DNA from: Bacillota bacterium
GTDB taxonomy: Bacteria; Bacillota; Clostridia; UBA1381
Assembly (NCBI GenBank): GCA_021203665.1
Contig: JAJQAT010000157.1
Span: forward strand, 1 to 11,556
DNA: 11,556 bases
Reading direction: 5' to 3'
Shown: piece after piece, positions 1 to 8,100 of the stretch
How positions within the stretch are numbered: position 1 is the stretch's first letter
How the letters are laid out: every line of letters starts with the position of its first letter
Position numbers and translations under genes: made by a program
Notes under the pieces: generated by a model
What the model was told of the DNA's origin: nothing
Seen by the model: the letters and a program-made list of their open reading frames with translations, nothing else
Databases searched by the model: none

Positions 1-81
1 TTATAACATAACATTTTGTTAATTTTTATTATTTTTAATCAAGAAAATATGAAAATCGGCTGTTTTGAGGGGTTTATCGGA

Positions 82-1815
82 TTATAAACCGAACTGCTCC
101 TTGCAGTCAGCAAGCACCTTTTCTATTGTTTTTTCCGCTGTTTCGAAGCTTTCCGCGAAGGTGCCGAGGTAAATTTTAATTTTCGGCTCCGTTCCGGACG
201 GTCTTACGATGAAGTATGATTTTTCGTCCGAAAGGTTATATTTCAGCACGTTTGATTTGGGAAGTCCCTTAAGCGGAGATACATTGCCCTTTGTGTCCTT
301 TACGGTCTGCGATTGGTAATCTGTGTAAAGAACGATGTCCATTCCCGCCGCCTTTGTCGGGGGATTGTCGCGAAGAGACGTAAGCAGCGCCGCCATTTTT
401 TCCATACCGTCCTTGCCGGGCATCGTAAACGAAACCGTCTTTTCGGCATAGTAGCCGTACTTCTTATATATATCCATCATTGCCTCGTAAAGCGACTTGC
501 CCTGAGCTTTGTAGTACGCTGCCATTTCCGCGATAAGCATTGTAGCGACAACGCCGTCCTTATCGCGCGCGTGCGTGCCTACAAGGTAGCCGTAGCTTTC
601 CTCAAAGCCGATAAGATATGTATGCTCGCCCGTCTGAGCAAATTTCGTCATCTTTTCGCCGATGTATTTAAATCCCGTAAGCACGTTCATAATCTCTATG
701 CCGTAGGACTGCGCGATTGCGGCGGCAAGCTCCGTTGTAACTATAGTTTTTATAACAACACCGTTTTCCGGCAAGGTGCCCTTTTCCTTTTTGGACTTTA
801 ATATATATTCAACAAGCAGCGCGCCCGTCTGATTGCCCGTAAGCGTTCTGTATACGCCGTCGGCGTCGCGCACAACTATACCTACTCTGTCGCAGTCCGG
901 GTCTGTGCCGATTATAACGTCAACGTCGTTTTCCTTTGCCATCTTAATAGCGATTTCAAATCCCTCCTTGTCCTCTGGGTTCGGGGATTTAACCGTCGGA
1001 AAATTGCCGTCCTCCGTGTCCTGCTCCTTTACCACAAGCACATTTTTAAAGCCGATTCTGTTAAGAATCGCCTTAACCGGTCTTGAGCCTGTACCGTGGA
1101 AGGGCGTGTATATAAGCTTAAAGGTGTCGGCAACCGCTTTGACCGCCTCGGGATTTTGCTGTTGAGTTTGAACAACGTCAAGGAACTTTTCGTCAAGCTC
1201 GCTGCCGACGATTTCAAGAAGTCCTTTTTCCGTTGCCTCGTCAAGAGATATAAACTTGACGTCGTCGAAAATGTCATAGCTGTTTATAGCCTCAACAACC
1301 ACGTCCGCCGCGTCCGGAGGAAGCTGTCCGCCGTCGGGACCGTAAACCTTGTAGCCGTTGTATTCCTTTGGATTATGGCTCGCGGTAATCATAACGCCCG
1401 CCGCGCAGCCAAGCTCTCTTATGCCGAAAGAAACCTCGGGAACGGAATGAACGATGGGGAAGAGGTACGTCTTAATTCCGGCGCAGGTAAGAACCTTTGC
1501 CGTTTCCTCGGCGAAGGTGCGCGAGAAATTACGCGTGTCGTATCCTATCAAAACGCCCGCCTTTGCCGCGTCCTCTCCTCTTGAATTGACGTATTTTGCC
1601 ACGCCCTGGCTTGCCTGGCGCACATTGTAGATGTTTATTCTGTTTGTACCGGCGCCCAGTATGCCGCGCATACCCGCCGTGCCGAACTCAAGGTCGCGGT
1701 AGAAACGCTCCTCGATTTCCTTTTCGTTGCCCGCTATCGCGTTCAGCTCTGCTTTTGTCTCGTCATCAACCGCGGGATGTGTAAGCCAGCGGTTATATGT
1801 TTCCTTATAGCCCAT
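82..1815 (-). CDS. pgcA: Alpha-phosphoglucomutase / phosphomannomutase (alpha-D-phosphohexomutase family)
   Basis: Interconverts glucose 1-phosphate and glucose 6-phosphate (possibly also the mannose phosphates) in the cytoplasm, feeding UDP-glucose, cell-wall and capsule sugar synthesis and glycogen turnover. All four family loops are visible in the 577-residue protein: the phosphoserine loop TASHNP at 144-149 (Ser146), the metal loop DPDCDR at 305-310 (Cys where DPDADR is commonest, a known variant), the sugar-specificity loop GFEESYG at 403-409, and the phosphate-binding loop RPSGTEPK at 538-545. Length fits the roughly 575-residue PgcA/PGM2-like branch, so the gene is complete. I chose the ATG at 1815-1813, which lies 8 nt from an AGGAGG (1829-1824). 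An in-frame TTG one codon earlier sits only 5 nt from it and is less likely. It has its own promoter and diverges from mltG. The choice between glucose and mannose specificity cannot be made from motifs alone. Confidence 0.95.
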   Translation of the reverse strand: MGYKETYNRWLTHPAVDDETKAELNAIAGNEKEIEERFYRDLEFGTAGMRGILGAGTNRINIYNVRQASQGVAKYVNSRGEDAAKAGVLIGYDTRNFSRTFAEETAKVLTCAGIKTYLFPIVHSVPEVSFGIRELGCAAGVMITASHNPKEYNGYKVYGPDGGQLPPDAADVVVEAINSYDIFDDVKFISLDEATEKGLLEIVGSELDEKFLDVVQTQQQNPEAVKAVADTFKLIYTPFHGTGSRPVKAILNRIGFKNVLVVKEQDTEDGNFPTVKSPNPEDKEGFEIAIKMAKENDVDVIIGTDPDCDRVGIVVRDADGVYRTLTGNQTGALLVEYILKSKKEKGTLPENGVVIKTIVTTELAAAIAQSYGIEIMNVLTGFKYIGEKMTKFAQTGEHTYLIGFEESYGYLVGTHARDKDGVVATMLIAEMAAYYKAQGKSLYEAMMDIYKKYGYYAEKTVSFTMPGKDGMEKMAALLTSLRDNPPTKAAGMDIVLYTDYQSQTVKDTKGNVSPLKGLPKSNVLKYNLSDEKSYFIVRPSGTEPKIKIYLGTFAESFETAEKTIEKVLADCKEQFGL

Positions 1816-1850
1816 CAATGACTCCTCCTTGAAATTTTATTATTATAATC

Positions 1851-1879
1851 ATTATACAATATTTCAAACAGATTTTCAA
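1851..1879 (-). promoter_or_regulatory. Sigma-A promoter of the phosphohexomutase gene
   Basis: On the minus strand, TTGAAA (1879-1874) and a perfect TATAAT (1856-1851) are separated by 17 nt. Transcription should start near 1844, giving a leader of about 30 nt that contains the AGGAGG ribosome binding site at 1829-1824. The match is seen directly; activity is inferred. Confidence 0.8.
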
Positions 1880-1924
1880 TTATTAATATGTAAAAAATAA
1901 AGACAAGTTATAGGTTAAAATGAC

Positions 1925-1945
1925 AAAAAACCGCGCGGACCGCGC
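1925..1945. other. GC-rich palindrome with A/T tract between divergent promoters
   Basis: GCGCGG (1933-1938) and CCGCGC (1940-1945) form a near-perfect palindrome around one base. On the minus strand it is followed by GG and six T residues (1930-1925), which resembles an intrinsic terminator reading leftwards. It lies upstream of both divergent promoters and so follows no gene in the window. It could insulate the phosphohexomutase gene from leftward read-through or bind a regulator. The practical hairpin has only about 4 bp once a loop is allowed, so function is uncertain. Confidence 0.35.
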
Positions 1946-1961
1946 TTCAAAACGCAAAAAC

Positions 1962-1990
1962 TTGACGAATTTTGCAAATTGTTGTACAAT
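1962..1990 (+). promoter_or_regulatory. Sigma-A promoter of the mltG-trmR-trhP operon
   Basis: TTGACG (1962-1967) and TACAAT (1985-1990) are spaced by 17 nt. The expected start near 1997 leaves a leader of about 26 nt with an AAGGAGG ribosome binding site at 2008-2014, 8 nt before the mltG ATG. Spacing and both hexamers are close to consensus. Confidence 0.82.
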
Positions 1991-2022
1991 AGAGGGAGTG
2001 TATAGTCAAGGAGGATATTCGT

Positions 2023-3102
2023 ATGACGATAAAGGTACTTGAAACGAGATACGGAAAACAGAAGATTCCCGTTATAATAATTTCCGCAGTAATTGTTATA
2101 TGTCTCGCGGCGGCGGGAATAATTCTGAAGGACAGCTTGGGCGTTTCCGTAGAGGAGGGCAGCAGAGCGATAGAGGTCGCCGAGGGCGACGGAACCTCCG
2201 CGGTTGCCGAAACGCTGAGAAACGAGGGAATAATAAAATATCCGCTGGTGTTTAAGATACAGTCGAAATTGGGCGGATACGACGGCAGCTTTCAGCCGGG
2301 CGCGGCTGTTATAGAGGACGGTATGTCATATAACGAAATACTCGACCTTATCATAACGCCCAACCGCGATACCGTAAGGGTTACGATTCCCGAGGGGTAC
2401 GAGGTGAAGCAGATTGCCGAAACGCTCGAAGAGGAGGGCATTGTAAGCGCGGAGGATTTTTACGCGGCGCTCAATCCCGAGGATTACGATTATGATTTTC
2501 TGCAAAATCTCCCTCAGCGCGACGGAGCTATGGAGGGCTACCTTTTCCCCGCCACATATGAGCTTCGTTACGGTATGTCGGCGCACGACATAATAGATTT
2601 GATGCTTGCGGCATTTGATACCAATTTCAAGGACGAATATTATACCCGCGCGCAGGAGCTCGGTATGACGGTTGACGAGGTTATTATAATGGCGTCGATA
2701 GTCGAGAGAGAGGCGGGCGACGGCGAAAAGGCAAAGGTCGCGGGAGTTTTTTACAACAGAAGAAACTCCGGTATGAAATTCCAGTCCTGTGCCACCGTGC
2801 AGTATATTTTAGGCGAGAGAAAAGCCGTGCTTTCCGTGGCGGACACACAGATAGACTCGCCGTATAACACATATTTGTACGCGGGATTCCCGATAGGACC
2901 GATTTGCAATCCCGGCATTGAGAGTATAGAGGCGGCGCTTTATCCCGAGGACACGGACGCGTATTATTTTGTACTCGGAAAGGACGGAGAGCATATCTTC
3001 TCGGCAACGTACGAGGAGCATCTTGAGGCGATGAACAGCTCCGACCCGACGGTAAGCGTTGACGGCGGCGCCATTGAAAATCAGGACGGCTTAAAACAGT
3101 GA
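2023..3102 (+). CDS. mltG: Endolytic murein transglycosylase MltG (YceG-like)
   Basis: Predicted membrane-anchored lytic transglycosylase that cleaves nascent peptidoglycan glycan strands outside the membrane and limits their length. The 359-residue protein has a short basic N-terminus, one hydrophobic transmembrane segment at about 16-36, a LysM-like/YceG N-terminal region (about 48-120), and the catalytic YceG domain. In that domain ASIVERE at 224-230 holds the family's catalytic glutamate. It is followed by the conserved YNRRNSGMKFQSCATVQY region (244-261), YNTY...GFPIGPICNPG (281-298) and the C-terminal DGEHIFSATYEEH (321-333). Length matches the family. It is first in a tight operon, with trmR starting 16 nt after its stop; the same neighbour order (yrrL-yrrM-yrrN/yrrO) occurs in Bacillus subtilis. 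A Cys at 256 replaces the Asp or Ser commonly seen before the Pro/Ala-Thr-Val in relatives, a small oddity. Confidence 0.93.
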   Translation: MTIKVLETRYGKQKIPVIIISAVIVICLAAAGIILKDSLGVSVEEGSRAIEVAEGDGTSAVAETLRNEGIIKYPLVFKIQSKLGGYDGSFQPGAAVIEDGMSYNEILDLIITPNRDTVRVTIPEGYEVKQIAETLEEEGIVSAEDFYAALNPEDYDYDFLQNLPQRDGAMEGYLFPATYELRYGMSAHDIIDLMLAAFDTNFKDEYYTRAQELGMTVDEVIIMASIVEREAGDGEKAKVAGVFYNRRNSGMKFQSCATVQYILGERKAVLSVADTQIDSPYNTYLYAGFPIGPICNPGIESIEAALYPEDTDAYYFVLGKDGEHIFSATYEEHLEAMNSSDPTVSVDGGAIENQDGLKQ

Positions 3103-3118
3103 TAAGAGGTTTGTATAA

Positions 3119-3784
3119 ATGATAGAATACGATAAGGATGCGATAGTTCCGCCGTACATAACGGAGTATCTGCGTGAAAAGACAGTCCATAACGACGATT
3201 TTATGCACGGACTCGAAAAATACGCCGAGGAAAACAGTATTCCGATTGTGGAGCCCGAAACGGCAAGGTTTTTATCGGTTATGTGCCGTATGGCAAAGCC
3301 GAGGAAGATACTTGAGGTAGGCTGCGCCATCGGCTATTCGTCGATACTTATGGCGCGCGCGACGGACGCCGAATGTGAAATCGCGACGCTCGAATGTAAC
3401 GAGGAAATGGTGCGTATCGCGAGGGAGAATATAAAAAACGCGGGATACGCGGAAAAAATATCCGTAATAGAGGCGGACGCGAAGGATTACCTCGCGTATA
3501 TCGATGATGACGAGGTGTTTGACATAATTTTTCTTGACGGTCCGAAGGCGCATTATATTTATATGCTTGACGAGTGCGTAAGACTGCTCAAAAAGGGCGG
3601 AGTTATAATATCCGATAATGTGCTGTATAAGGGAATGACCGCGGACGACAATCACGTTGTGAGAAGAAAAATTACGATAGTAAAGCGTTTAAGACGCTAT
3701 ATCGATATGCTTATGGAGCATAAGGAGCTGGAAACCGCGCTGCTGCCGCTCGGCGACGGCGTGACCGTTTCGGTTAAAATTTGA
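3119..3784 (+). CDS. trmR: SAM-dependent O-methyltransferase, TrmR/YrrM type (tRNA 5-hydroxyuridine methyltransferase)
   Basis: Class I methyltransferase of the catechol-O-methyltransferase-like family 3. In B. subtilis the TrmR member methylates 5-hydroxyuridine at tRNA position 34 to give 5-methoxyuridine. Visible in the 221 residues are SAM motif I (ILEVGCAIGYS, 64-74), the acidic ribose-binding end of strand 2 (LEC, 91-93), motif EADA (118-121), the metal and substrate strand IIFLDGPKAHY (136-146, Asp140) and ISDNVLYKG (164-172, Asp166/Asn167), the usual metal ligands of this family. The ATG lies 9 nt from AAGAGG (3104-3109) in the 16-nt gap after mltG. The immediately following trhP would make its substrate, which strongly favours a tRNA role over a small-molecule O-methyltransferase. 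That functional assignment rests on context and family, not on sequence alone. Confidence 0.88.
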   Translation: MIEYDKDAIVPPYITEYLREKTVHNDDFMHGLEKYAEENSIPIVEPETARFLSVMCRMAKPRKILEVGCAIGYSSILMARATDAECEIATLECNEEMVRIARENIKNAGYAEKISVIEADAKDYLAYIDDDEVFDIIFLDGPKAHYIYMLDECVRLLKKGGVIISDNVLYKGMTADDNHVVRRKITIVKRLRRYIDMLMEHKELETALLPLGDGVTVSVKI

Positions 3785-3800
3785 AAAAAGGAATATTAAT

Positions 3801-5024
3801 ATGAAGAAACCCGAACTATTAGCTCCGGGCGGGAGCTTGGAAAAACTGAAAACAGCGATAGACTACGGCGCGGACGCGGTATATATCGGCGGCGAGACGT
3901 TTTCTTTGCGCGTCGCGGCGGAAAATTTCACATTGGAGGATATGCGCGAGGGCATAAGATACGCGCACGACCGCGGGAAAAAGGTATATCTCACGGCGAA
4001 TATAATTCCGCACAATTCGGATATCGAGGAATTTGAGGACTTCATAAAGGAAATTCGTCCGCTCGGCTTTGATGCGGTGCTTATCGCGGACCTGGGCTTG
4101 TTTGATATGATGCGCACTCTTGCGCCGGAGATACCCATTCACATAAGCACTCAGGCGAACAACGTAAATTACCGCTCCGCGCTGGCGTGGCATAAAATGG
4201 GCGCGAAGAGAATTGTGCTTGCGCGCGAAATGTCCTTTGCGGAAATAGCGGAACTTCAGCAAAAAATCCCCGAGGATTTGGAGCTTGAGGCGTTTGTACA
4301 CGGAGCAATGTGCATATCATATTCGGGCAGATGCCTGCTGTCGAATTATATGACCGGACGCGACTCCAATATGGGAGCGTGCGCCCACCCGTGCCGGTGG
4401 AATTACAAGCTTGTGGAGGAAACGCGCCCGGGCGAATATATGGACGTGTTTGAGAACGAGCGCGGCACGTTTATATTCAATTCAAAGGATTTATGCACCA
4501 TAGAGCATATACCGGAGCTTGTACAGAGCGGAATTGCGAGCCTGAAAATAGAGGGACGCGTAAAGACGTCGTATTATGTCGCCACCGTTGTGGGCGCGTA
4601 CAGACGCGAGATTGACCGATATTTTGCGGCCCCTGAGAATTACACCTTTAACAAAGCGGAATACGAGGAGCTTTGCAAGGTCAGCCACAGACCGTATACC
4701 ACGGGATTTTATTTCGGCAAGCCGGATGCGTCCGCGCAGGTGTACACGTCAAGCTCGTATATACGCGACTATGACCTTGTCGGAATAGTGCTTTCCTATG
4801 ACGAAAATACCGGGATTGCGACCGTTACACAGCGCAACCGCTTTTTCGCGGGTGACGAGGTGGAGATCATACAGCCGTTGAAGCCGTATTTCACACAGAC
4901 GTTTGACTATATGCGCGATGAGGACGGCAGCGAGATAGAGGTTGCCAATCACGCGGAGCAGATTGTTAAGATAAAGACAAGCGAGCCGGTGACGGCGGGC
5001 GCGATGCTCAGAAAAAAAAGATAA
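3801..5024 (+). CDS. trhP: Peptidase U32 family protein TrhP (tRNA U34 hydroxylation)
   Basis: U32-family protein, historically annotated as a collagenase-like peptidase. Characterised members TrhP/YegQ and YrrN/YrrO are needed for prephenate-dependent hydroxylation of wobble uridine in tRNA. The 407-residue protein opens with the family signature ELLAPGGSLEKLKTAIDYGA (5-24) and YIGGETFSLR (28-37). It has the U32 core EAFVHGAMCISYSGRCLLS (163-181) with Cys171, Cys178, Cys194 and Cys198 in the C-x6-C-x15-C-x3-C pattern expected to hold an iron-sulfur cluster. NSKDLC (227-232) and KIEGRVKT (249-256) follow, then a beta-barrel U32_C-like tail around RNRFFAGDEVEIIQP (about 346-360). It is a single full-length protein, as in E. 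coli, not the two-gene yrrN/yrrO pair of B. subtilis. AAAGG lies about 9 nt before the ATG. It is last in the operon, directly before a terminator. Confidence 0.92.
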   Translation: MKKPELLAPGGSLEKLKTAIDYGADAVYIGGETFSLRVAAENFTLEDMREGIRYAHDRGKKVYLTANIIPHNSDIEEFEDFIKEIRPLGFDAVLIADLGLFDMMRTLAPEIPIHISTQANNVNYRSALAWHKMGAKRIVLAREMSFAEIAELQQKIPEDLELEAFVHGAMCISYSGRCLLSNYMTGRDSNMGACAHPCRWNYKLVEETRPGEYMDVFENERGTFIFNSKDLCTIEHIPELVQSGIASLKIEGRVKTSYYVATVVGAYRREIDRYFAAPENYTFNKAEYEELCKVSHRPYTTGFYFGKPDASAQVYTSSSYIRDYDLVGIVLSYDENTGIATVTQRNRFFAGDEVEIIQPLKPYFTQTFDYMRDEDGSEIEVANHAEQIVKIKTSEPVTAGAMLRKKR

Positions 5025-5033
5025 AAAATCAGT

Positions 5034-5082
5034 GCAGATTGATAAAAAAACCAAAAAAATTTATCAATCTGCTTTTCTTTTT
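5034..5082 (+). terminator. Intrinsic terminator of the mltG-trmR-trhP operon
   Basis: A perfect 13-bp inverted repeat, GCAGATTGATAAA (5034-5046) and TTTATCAATCTGC (5060-5072), has a 13-nt loop and is followed by TTTTCTTTTT (5073-5082). It begins 10 nt after the trhP stop. The long A-rich loop and moderate GC of the stem are slightly atypical, but the T tract is strong. Confidence 0.88.
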
Positions 5083-5110
5083 GTGAAAAGTATGATAAAA
5101 TAACTATAAT
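5081..5110 (+). promoter_or_regulatory. Probable promoter of the SGNH esterase (pseudo)gene
   Basis: A perfect TATAAT at 5105-5110 has TTGTGA at 5081-5086 as a possible -35 with an 18-nt spacer. The -35 overlaps the end of the preceding terminator's T tract. Transcription would begin near 5117, leaving a leader of about 28 nt with AAGGAG (5131-5136). The -10 is convincing; the -35 is a moderate match. Confidence 0.6.
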
Positions 5111-5144
5111 TGTATATAAAAAATATAAAAAAGGAGATATGAGA

Positions 5145-8100
5145 ATGAAATAACAATTCAAAAAATTGCTTTCGGCGGCGCTGTCGCTGGCTATGGTTGC
5201 CGGCACGGTAGTACTGCCGATAACGGCAAGCGCGGACATCACGCCGCTTGTTGACGGCGACACGGTTATTGAAGACTGGAACTTCTATTTCGGGGACGAG
5301 CTTTGAACCGGATACGAGGATTACACGCTTGTAACGCCGGACAGAAACTACACCGAAAGCGGCGATTACGGCTTTATCGGCACGAACGAGAATGATTACA
5401 AGCTCGCGGGCGGCAGAATCGACGGATTCGTTCAGCAGGAGGGACAGGTAATAACCCTTGAAGCGGGCGAGAACGGCGGTATCGGCTCGGTAGGCGAGGA
5501 CCTTTACGGAAACGCCGGCGACGAATATTATCCGGTACGCTTCTCGATGAAGGTGGAGGATGATACATATTACAGAGTAAAAGCGACTGTAACAACTCTT
5601 GACCCCGAGCAGGACGCGACCGCGTCGCTCTACACCGAGAGAAAGCACCCGCTTTACACGGAAAAGACAATAACGGCGGGAACCACCGTTGAAACGGAAT
5701 TTACCGTAAGAGTAACTCCGGTATATTATCAAAAATCAGATCCGACCGGAACAATCGCGGACGAAGTATTAAGCGTATGCGTTCTCGGCGAGAACACGGC
5801 GCTTTTGTCACTGCAAATCCAGCAGGTTGAAACCGCGCCGGTATTGTGGGTACTCGGCGACTCGACCGTAACGGACGGCGGCGGCGATTTGCCGTTCTTC
5901 CCGCTCCAGAACTACACCGGTGTAGGCACGGGACTTACAAAGTATCTTCCCTCTACAATCGCCATGGTAAACGAGGGCGAGGGCGGACTTAACGCATCGG
6001 ATTCGAACCATTTCAGCGTTGTTAAAAGCCGATTAAAGGAAGGCGACTATTTGTATGTTGAATACGGTCACAACCACAAGAGTGACGGTGTGGCGGGATA
6101 TTTATCCTGCTTAAACAAATATTATGAAGCTTGCAAGAGTGTCGGCGCGACGCTTATATTGGTGGGACCGATAGACAGAGTACAGACAAGCCAGTACGAT
6201 TCCTCGACAAACACATGGTCGCAGACACTTCAGGGCTATGCGACAGCCGCAAAGGCGTATGTTGACCTAATGCTGTGGAGCGGCGAGGACGCGGCGGCGG
6301 AATATGTGTCCTTGTACGATAACGACGACACATCGGCGGCGGACGCGTATTTGGCTGAGGAGCTTGCGAAAGATAAAACCTCCACAATAACAAACGTGGC
6401 GTTTGTTGACCTAAACGCGCCGTCGCTTGAATGGTACGCGGAGCAGTCGGCATCGGGCGTTTTAAACGGCACGGAGGTAACAAACAACTATCTGTTGACG
6501 CACTTCTATTTCTGCACCTCAAAGGGCGGCGGTGCAGATACAACCCATCCGAATGACGCGGGTGCGGAAAATCTCGCGTATTTGTTCTATGAAAACGCGG
6601 ATACAGACAGCTATCCGGCATTAAAGCCGCTTCTCGCGAATTTTGAAAATGAGACATATGATTCATCACTCAATTTCAAATACGGTGACGGTAAGGTTGT
6701 TATAACCTCAGACGGTGAAGCGAGTGTTTCGCTTGTGGAAGCTTTGTACGATAATGATATTTTGACAAATGTATCTGTTACGCCTGTTACATTTGACGAG
6801 GCAGGAACTAAGGAAATTGATGTAGACGATGACAGTGTTTTAATGCTTTGGGATTCTTTGGAAAACATGAAGCCGCTGATGAAAAAAACCACCAATGCGA
6901 ATTTTGAGAAGCCTACATTGATTTCCGATGATGTTACAACCGGTGGCTTGGGCGGTGACGCATGGCCTGTATATGTAGTGCCAACTACGGAAAAATATCC
7001 GGTAGTAATAAACGATATTCAATTTGACGAGGACGGCTATGCCGTTTATGCAAAGGTAACCACACAAGCGGCACAAATCGAGCTTTCAACCTACGGAATT
7101 ATCGTTATCACCGTATACGATGAAGACGGTGAAGTGAAAGGATATATATATTCAGTAGATCAAGTAGATAACTCCATAGACGGTTACGGTACGCAGGAAA
7201 TCGAAAACTTTACGACCGATGTACAACTTGGAGAAACCGACACATATACGGCGGTTGTTCTTGAGGCGGAGGATACCGGCAGCGGAATTACCGTTGCGGA
7301 GGACGGCGCGGTTTACTCGGCTGTATACACTCCGACCGATATAGAAACATATCTGCTTGCGGGCGAGGATAACGACATAGAGGACTTTACCTATTACGGC
7401 GCAACATACGACGGTGCGACATCATCGCTTACGTCCTATAATGATTGGGCGGCAGCGGGCAGTGCGAGCATAACTACCTATTTGAATGCGGCTGATGATT
7501 ATAATTATGTAGAGATAACCTCGGATGGCGCAAAGAACGGCAGTGCGAATCAAGGCTCGTTCTATCTTGCAAAGCCACTTGACAGCAACATTGACGGAGT
7601 ATCAGGCAAATACCTTGTATCTGCTGATGTACAGATTGTTTCGGGCGGCGGCATGAGCTTTAATTTGGATACCTCTTGGAGCTCGTCAAATGTAAATAAT
7701 ATTGCTTCAACAGAGTTATTTACAATAGGCGACAGCGGCGCTGTTACTGTGGACGGTACAAACGTAGGAACAGTATCGGCAACGGGCTTTACAACTGTTA
7801 AGTACATACTTGACACCGACCTCGGAACGGCCACCATAACCGTAGGCGGCGGAGATTCCTATACATTTGACGTTGATACATATCAAACCACCGATGCGTC
7901 TGTTGAATTTCCGGTTTACACGCACTTTATGTTCGGCGGCAGCAAGGTTGCATTTGATATGAAAGTTGCAAACCTTACTGTTGCAAAGCTAAAGGATGAA
8001 AAACTCCCGTCATACTCGGTAACTGTAGCATCGGCTGATGAAGAACAGGGAACTGTTGCATTATCATACCCAACGGATGACGGAACGGAAACATCGGAAA

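Noticed and set aside
71..90. Inverted repeat GGTTTA/TAAACC overlapping the phosphohexomutase stop as a terminator
   Set aside because: The stem is only 6 AT-rich pairs and is not followed by a T tract on the minus strand. Bases 1-81 are otherwise AT-rich with nothing I can name.
1813..1818. TTG at 1818-1816 as the start of the phosphohexomutase
   Set aside because: The ATG one codon later has the better 8-nt spacing to AGGAGG and is the usual start codon.
1953..1964. 12-bp CGCAAAAACTTG shared by the mltG upstream region and 9217-9228
   Set aside because: It is short and A-rich, and only the first copy is part of a promoter. Chance similarity is the simplest explanation.
5145..5153. ATG-AAA-TAA as a deliberate two-codon leader ORF, or TAA-CAA-TTC as a programmed read-through site
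   Set aside because: The residues after the stop continue a normal signal peptide, and the context only partly resembles a plant-virus read-through signal with no bacterial precedent I know. A second stop at codon 54 makes simple loss of function more likely.
5064..5732. Minus-strand 222-codon open frame opposite the start of the esterase gene
   Set aside because: It has no ribosome binding site and a low-complexity Arg/Tyr/Val-rich translation, and it mirrors the coding strand. The same applies to the other antisense open frames across the window.
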